In this document: one piece after another, positions 58,111 to 64,000 of the stretch | Numbering within the stretch: position 1 is the stretch's first letter | How the letters are laid out: each line of letters starts with the position of its first letter | NCBI GenBank assembly: GCA_008330645.1 | Contig: VLTN01000077.1 | Location: forward strand, 81,894-145,893 | Direction: 5' to 3' | Length of the DNA: 64,000 nucleotides | From: Cafeteria roenbergensis | Lineage: Eukaryota; Sar; Bigyra; Bicosoecida; Cafeteriaceae | Notes under the pieces: model-generated | What the model was told of the DNA's origin: nothing | Seen by the model: only the letters and a program-made list of their open reading frames with translations | The model's database searches: none | Translations under genes and position numbers: made by a program

Positions 58111-58732
58111 TCAGGCGGAGGCCTTCTTGACGTGGGCAAGCAGGATAGCGAGCTCCTTGCTGTCCTCGCCGAAGTCGGTGATGGCGGCAACGGAGGTCTT
58201 GACCGCCTTGCGCACCTCGCCCTCCTCGTTGAACTTGGTCAGGCCGCACCACTGGCCGAGCACCTCGCGGGACTCGATCTCGAGGAGCGCCACCTTGGTG
58301 CCGCAGAGGGCCTTGATGAGCTTCACGTACTCGGGGTTGTCGCAATCGGCGGCGAGCAGGCAAAGGCGGGCCGTGCCGTTGTCGAGCACCTTGGCGGTCT
58401 CGTGGAGGCCGCGGCGCAGGCCGTTGATGGCGGCGGACTTGCGCAGCACGACCTTGAGGGCGTCGAGGTGGGTGATGACCTCCTCCTTGCCGACCTCCGT
58501 GGTGGTGGCGGCGGCGGCCGGGGCGACCTCCTCAGTGGCGACAGGGGCAGCGGCGGGGCTGCGTGGGCGGGGTGGGGGCGGGCAGACGGGGCGCACAGCA
58601 GTGGCGGCGGCGGCGCGAAGCACGACCGGAAATGCAAGGCTCCTCGCTCGAGGGTTCCGCCCGCTGCGGCGCGCGCTGCGCTCCCCGGGGCCGGTCGCCA
58701 CGGAGCGCCACCACTCACGCGTCCTCGGCCAT
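58111..58732 (-). CDS. RPS12: 40S ribosomal protein eS12
   Basis: Two exons, 58732..58719 (only 14 nt) and 58558..58111, phase 2, GTGAGT donor and CACGCAG acceptor; 153 residues. The spliced start MAEDAPAAAPVATEEVAPAA is the usual acidic/Ala N-terminus. The body matches eS12: ALKVVLRKSAAINGLRRGLH, ARLCLLAADCDNPEYVKLI, KVALLEIESREVLGQWCGL and VAAITDFGEDSKELAILL. It is a small-subunit ribosomal protein. A first exon carrying just ATG and four more codons is typical of ribosomal protein genes with a near-start intron. Confidence 0.95.
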
Positions 58733-58982
58733 TTTCTGGCGTCCTCAGACTGCTGGGAGAGGCTCGAAAAAGCCTGCAAGGGTGGAGCGGCGGCTGCGCA
58801 AGCTCAGCGGAAGCCGCGCCGTCACGTCCGGCGTCCTGAGCTCTGCCGGCCGGCTCGGCTCTGCCAAGGCTCCGGTTGCAGCGGGCGTGCGTCGCACCCG
58901 CGCGTGGCCTCTGTGTTTGCCGGCGGCGCGCCAGTTTGCTGCAGCACGTTCGGGCGCTGGAGGCGCGCAGGCGCCGCGCTCG

Positions 58983-61900
58983 TCATCGCAGCCTGCCGGC
59001 AACGGCGTCCTCGCGAGCGGCCGCTGCGGCCCGCGCCTCCGAGCGCGTGCGCGCGCTGTCAGCCTGCTGAGCCAGCGCCTCGCCTCGCCCCAAGGTGTCC
59101 GGGCGCGCGCTTGCGCCTTGCGTCAAGGCTGCGGGCTGGAGGGCGGGAGCGCTGGCCCGCTCTCGCAGCGCTGCCGCGTGCGCCGACGTGGTGCCGCACG
59201 TGCCGACGCGCGGCGCGTCCCTCTGGTCCCAGGGTTGCCCCGGATGCGCAGCGGCGCCTGATTGTGCGCCCGCGCCGCACGCCGTTCTCGGGGTCGGCGG
59301 CAAGTAGGCCTCGCTGCCCCTGCGCTGATAGAAGAGCAAGTAGGCGGATGACGTCACGGCGCCACTGCCGTCGTGGCCCGCGGGCCGCACCACACTGTCG
59401 TCGCAGTCGTACCACTGCCCATCCGCGACGCTTCGGACCTGTGCGGTGTAGTGGCCACCGCCGAGCCCTCCCATGTGCTCCGACACGGCGAAGAGGTCGT
59501 ACACGGCCCCGCCAGCTGCAGGCCCGGCAAGAAAGGGCCCCATGTCCAGCCCTGACACAGGGAAGTCGACGGTGGTGTTGATGCGGCTGCGCTGGTGGCG
59601 CGAGAAGGCGAACCGCTTCAGCTGCACCACCAGCACGGGCGGCGCGCTCCACAGCGTCAAGGCCTTCGTGGCCCGCACGTGCTCCTTACACCCGGAGCAG
59701 AACCACGCGTCCGCCTGGCCCAGCCGCTCAGGCGCCCCAAACATGCGCAGGCAGTCGTGCAGCGTGGGCACTGCGGGCCGCATCGCCGCTCGCTCGCTTG
59801 ACAGCAGCGACGCTGCCACTGCGATCCAGCGAGCAGCCGGCGCTGCGCCGCGGGTGTCCTCTCCCGGCAGCCCGTGCCCCTCACTGCCCACTGCTGCACC
59901 GCCACCTGCTGCAGAGCCCGACCCACTCGACCCGCCGGCCGGCGTGCCTGGCGTGCCCGGCGACACGGCGTCCGCCAGGGCAGGGTGCAGCAGCACCCAC
60001 ACCCGCAGTGGTTGGTACACGCGCCGCCGCTCGCCAGCAAAGCGTGCCTCTGCCGGGGGGGGCAAGGCTATCGTCTCATCCCCCGGGAGAAGCAGAGACA
60101 CGCCCGCCAGCTGGGGCGGGGCGTCGAATCGCCGGTCAATGGCCAGACGGAACGGCAGGGAGAGAAGCAGCTCGCCCAGCGAGCATGTCAGCGGCGCCTC
60201 GGGGGGCATGTGCGCGCCGTGTGCTGACGACGGGTTGCCATTGCCGCTGCCGGCCCTGTGTGGTGCTGTCGTCATTTGCGGGACTGTCAGGAGCTGCTGG
60301 CGCCGCCGCGGCGCTGGCCCACTCCAACGCTGCATGAAACCGCTGCGGCAGCGCTGCCAGCCGCAGCAGAGGCGCCAGCGCAGCAAGAACCGAGCCATAG
60401 AGCCTCCTTGGAGTGATTCCGTCGCCAGGGCAGGCCACCAGTGGGTCTGGGCACAATGGCGCGTGACCGCTGAATCCCCACGGGGCTTCTGGGGATGGGG
60501 CTGCAGCAGGCCGATCCGACGCCGCCGCGCTCGTAGGGGCTGCCGGGAAGGCTGGCCCATTTCCAGCGCACGCGCGCTTTGCCTGCGGTTCCGGTGGCTG
60601 GTCTGCATCCGGGGGAGCTTGCTGCGACGCGGGCGGTTCGACGGCGCTGTTGCTCCGGCTCCGCTTGCGAGGGCGGGAAAGCGCACCGGCAGGGTTGCCA
60701 GCGGTGGGCAGGAGTGGCGGGAAGAGGACGAGGGGCAGGCCAACCGGCCTTGGAGGGCTGCCGAGCAGCAAGTCGTCGGGCGGCAACGTCGAGGGCGTGG
60801 CGTCAAACATGGCTTCCGGGGCGCGAGTCAGCCGCGCGCTGACCCACGCCCACGATGCCCAAGTTGGCGTGCCAGGCCCGACGGTGGCTGCACCTCTGGC
60901 TTCGCCGGGATCGCTGCCCTCCCGCGGTGAGCTTGCGACTTGCGCGACAGCGGGGGGAACCCCGCTCGCCCAGGTGTTTGAGCGCGAGGCGCTGCAAGCG
61001 ACCCTGAGGACATCGGGGCTGCGCCCGGGGTGCTGGGGCCCGATGCGCAGACCGGGCCGCCGGCAAGTCGCGTGGCAAGCACTCGAGGCAAGGCCAGCGC
61101 AACGGCGTGGACTGCAAGCCCCTCGACTGGGTCCGTCGCGGCCGCGGCCCTGCCAGGCGCGTGGGGCCTTGGGTCGGCCTGCGCCTGGCACCAAGCTGGA
61201 AGCGACGGGGGCATGGATGGGGGCGGCGTGGTCGAGCAGCCAGGGCTACCAGCTGCTGGCGGAAAGGCGCCGATATCCAATGCCAGCGTCGCCCTTCCAG
61301 CGATGGGCAGCGCGCCCCTGGGTACCAGCGAAACGTCCACGAACGGGGACTGCCCTGGCGCCCAGAATCGCGCCGAGCGAGGCGATGCTGGTGATGACGA
61401 CGATGACGACGACGATGACGAAGTGGAAGAGGAAGACGCGGCTCCTAGTGTGCCGGAGCCGGCGCTTCGGGACGGGCGGGGAGGCGCTGGCCCCATGTTC
61501 TCCGGGGGATAGAACAACGATACCTGGTCGAAAGCCAGGCCCAACTGCTTGTGGGCTGCTGCTGCCACTCTTGCGGCGTCTAGCGAGCCAGGCCGGCTCT
61601 TGACTGCAGCACAGGGGACCCCAACGAGTGCGGCGTCGCTCGAAGACCCCCCAAGCGAGGCTGCTTGAACAGACCCGGCGCCGGTGAGACAGAACTTCAT
61701 GCCTGCGTGGGCTGACAAGGCAAGCACGCGCGCGCAGGGCCGCGCGGGGAGCTGGCACAGGCACCCCGAGAAATAAATAAGGATCAAACGTCACGGACAC
61801 CTGGCCACAGCTGGGGCACTCGAGCCTGGAGCGCAGCTGGCCCTGGAACAGGTCCACAATCACCGACTGGTTGCGCCGCAGGTGCGTTTCCCACGACCGG

Positions 61901-64000
61901 GTCGCCAGCTCAGCGTCGTCGGCCGAATCGTCTCCGGTCGGCGCCTCGGTGGGCGGCTTCTCGAGCACGCGGTTCAGATCTTCGTGGATCCCATCGAGGA
62001 GGAACGCCGTCAGCTCCTGGCTGTCCTGCTGGCCGAAGCCGGCGAATTGAGGCGCAAACCTGGCAATGACTGCCTTGAGCACCGAGGGCACGAGCGCGCG
62101 CTGGTGGGGAGCCTGCGGCGGCCTTGCCGGACGCCCGCTTGTCCTCTCGCCGAGCACCCCGCTTGAGGGACCGGTGCCTCCTGCAGCGCCACCCGGCTCG
62201 GAAATGGCACCTGCTTCGCCGGGCACCTGCACGTCGCCAGCGTCTGGCGGGCCGTCGAGCAACCCCATGCCATCCCAGACGTCTTGCGCGAGGGCAGCAA
62301 ACGTTGCGGCCAGGGCACCGCCCTGCCCAAGGGGGTTGTCGATGTTCGTTTCGAGGTTGGTGCCGCTGCTCCAGCAAGTACCTGACGAGCGGCTGAGTCG
62401 CGAGGAGGCACTGCACTGCGCTGTTGAAGAAGCACGTGTTGCCGAGTTTCATCAGGCCTCGGACCGCGCTGCCCCTTGGCGCCGCGCCACCAGGGGGCGG
62501 GCCAGTTGGCCGACACGCGCAGTGCAGCGCGCTCAACCGCGGCGGCCCCCTCCGGTGTGGCGAGCGCTCGGCGTAGCTCGCGCTGCGAGCAACGTCCAGC
62601 GCTCCGCGGGTGACGCGCCGAGAAAGACGCCAGCCCAACCCCAGACGATGCCGTCTCGCAGCCAGCAGCGCCAGAGGAGGCACGCGCGCCGGAGCCTGGA
62701 AGCGACCGCCCTGCCAACAACGCCAGGGCTCGCTCAGCCTTGGTCCGGTCGTCAGCCTGGCACGCCGGCAAGACTGTGGAGGGGCCCGCCGGTTCCTCGG
62801 CTTGGCTCTTAGGATCGCCCCGTCGCAGACGCCTGGTCTGCGCATGCGTCTGCAAGCTGACGGCGCCATTCGGCCGCTGGGCAGACAACGATCTGGCAGC
62901 CCTCGCGGAGGCAGGCCGCACCCTTTCGAGCGTCTGGCGGCGGGCTCGGCTGCAAGCTGGCGCCACCCCGCCCCGCCCAGGTCAAGGATCAGCACAATGG
63001 CACCTGGCGACGCTGACGCGCCCGCCGCGGCGTCGACCAGCGCCCTTTGGGGCGAGCTCGGCAGTTGCCGCCTTGGACGGCAACGAAATGACCGAGCAAA
63101 CGTCGGCAGGCAGGGGAGCAACGCTGCCACTTGCGGGCAGCGGTGCGCCTGTCAGCTCGGGATGCGCAGCAAGCTGTTCCCCAGTGGCAGGGGTCGGGAG
63201 GAGAACGCAGGAGCGACGGCGAAAACTGAGCAGGCATGGTGTGGAGTCTCGGCAGCGCGGGGCGTCACACTTCTGGCTGATGGGGGAGACAGCGGCCCGC
63301 ACATACGCAGCGCAACGCCGGCATCCACGGCGCGCGGCGCCGAGGGCGGCACTGGACGTGGTGCGTCGGCTCACAGCGCGCAGGATGAACTCGGGCGGCA
63401 GCAGCTCCACGAACGCTCCGTCAAGACGCGCGACCACCGGCCGTTTCACGGCCCGGTCCGCCCCCAGCCTGCACTCTTTCACTCGAGACAAGAGGCACCG
63501 AACGGTTGGGTGTAAGCGCGTTTCGACACGGCAGCAGCGAGGAACGGTGCGATTCAAAACTCAAGCGCAACTGCACATTGTTCGACGCACCAGCTTCCAG
63601 CGCATCCCAGTGCGGCTTGTGAGCATCAAAAACGCCCGTCCGGACAACGAGTGCTCGCGGCAGCTTGTTCTTGCACGGGGCCGAGGAGGAATCTGCGGGA
63701 GCGCAAGCAACCTCGCGGCGGGAGGCAACGTTGATGCGCGGAGTCGCAGCTCGTTCGCCGGCGGAAGGGCTCGCTTAGCCAATGATTCGCCGCGCAAAAG
63801 CTCACGAGAATGGAGCTGGTGCGGATTGGGCCAAGCGCGAGGCCGTTGCCGGACGCCAAAGGCCGCACCTCGGCGCGCAAGGAGATGGGCGCGGCAAACC
63901 AGGACTTCGCCCGGGGCGCGGGCAGCTTGCAAGAAGCGCGTGAAAGCAACGCAGCAGCCATCTCTCGACCCGGCAGCTCAGGCTGCGGGGAGTGCGCCAT
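58983..64000 (-). CDS. DUSP-containing ubiquitin-specific protease (USP4/15 type), multi-exon
   Basis: The gene runs from the right edge to TGA at 58983. Blocks on the minus strand: 64000-63806 (ATG at 64000, possibly not the true start; KSWFAAPISLRAEVRPLA, then ALGPIRTSSIL, donor GTGAGC) plus ~63680-63600 (VFDAHKPHWDALEAG) and ~63450-63375 (PVVARLDGAFVELLPPEF, donor GTGAGC) form a DUSP domain. ~63160-62980 is UBL-like (VDAAAGASASPGAIVLILDL). ~62460-61790 has the Cys box GLMKLGNTCFFNSAVQCLL, then FAGFGQQDSQELTAFLLDGI and RLECPSCGQVSVTFDPYLF. 61650-60300 covers the insert (PLVLFPP, RRLYGSVLAAL). ~60290-58983 has WFCSGCKEHVRATKALTLWS, VVQLKRFAFSRH, GGLGGGHYTAQV (His box) and YDCDDS. Exact internal junctions after 63375 are unresolved, and one frame change at 62366-62381 has no normal intron. 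Confidence 0.8.

Noticed and set aside
63811-64000. Plus-strand gene starting at ATG 63811 and leaving the window
   Set aside because: The minus strand encodes DUSP-like sequence ending at a GTGAGC donor and continues into the ubiquitin protease, a better explanation.
1-64000. tRNA, rRNA, transposase, reverse transcriptase or viral genes
   Set aside because: I looked for the typical motifs on both strands and saw none; a covariance or profile search could still find a divergent element.

Overview
This window is nuclear DNA of a eukaryote. The genes are interrupted by short introns (roughly 80-350 nt) that begin almost always with GTGAG and end in a pyrimidine stretch plus CAG. The DNA is very GC-rich, and the genes encode eukaryotic proteins: V-ATPase subunit B, EMC3, TBCCD1, COMMD10, FIP1, PET117, ribosomal protein eS12 and a DUSP-type ubiquitin protease. 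Genes are packed tightly and alternate strands, often with 150-800 bp between divergent starts. I see no plastid-type gene, transposon, virus-like gene, rRNA or tRNA. MORN3 and TBCCD1 homologues suggest a flagellated cell, and a mitochondrial HslV suggests a protist. A GC-rich heterotrophic flagellate such as a bicosoecid stramenopile would fit, but that is only a guess.

Layout, left to right. An orphan coiled-coil/low-complexity gene runs off the left edge (minus). Next are a cyclic-nucleotide phosphodiesterase (minus), a PUR-repeat plus RRM protein (plus), V-ATPase B (minus), ARMC6 (plus), a PPPDE/DESI peptidase (minus), EMC3 (plus), an ATX1-type copper chaperone (minus) and TBCCD1 (plus). 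They are followed by a doubtful 72-aa secreted ORF (minus), an orphan membrane/F-box-like protein (plus), PET117 (minus) and a TPR-like protein (plus). Then comes a divergent pair: a mitochondrial ETHE1-rhodanese fusion (minus) and sulfide:quinone oxidoreductase (plus). After it lie FIP1 (plus), an ankyrin protein (minus), a SUN-like-topology protein with 118-146-residue tandem repeats (plus), a secreted orphan (plus), COMMD10 and TMEM184 (both minus), and a 2,892-residue PH/cyclic-nucleotide-binding giant (minus). The right end holds a MORN3-EF-hand protein, HslV and a PhoPQ-related secreted protein (all plus), eS12 (minus) and a DUSP ubiquitin protease (minus) that reaches the right edge.

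Functional links. The clearest is the head-to-head pair at 25.3-29.5 kb, which encodes successive steps of mitochondrial sulfide oxidation: SQOR makes persulfide, ETHE1 oxidises it and the fused rhodanese moves sulfane sulfur. PET117 and ATX1 both bear on copper/cytochrome oxidase biology but are not adjacent. A phosphodiesterase and a giant protein with three cyclic-nucleotide-binding-like regions share the window but lie 38 kb apart.

Exon structures were worked out by eye from reading frame, GT-AG signals and family alignment from memory. The least certain are the ubiquitin protease (several internal junctions), the secreted orphan at 38.2 kb and the small ORF at 18.3 kb.
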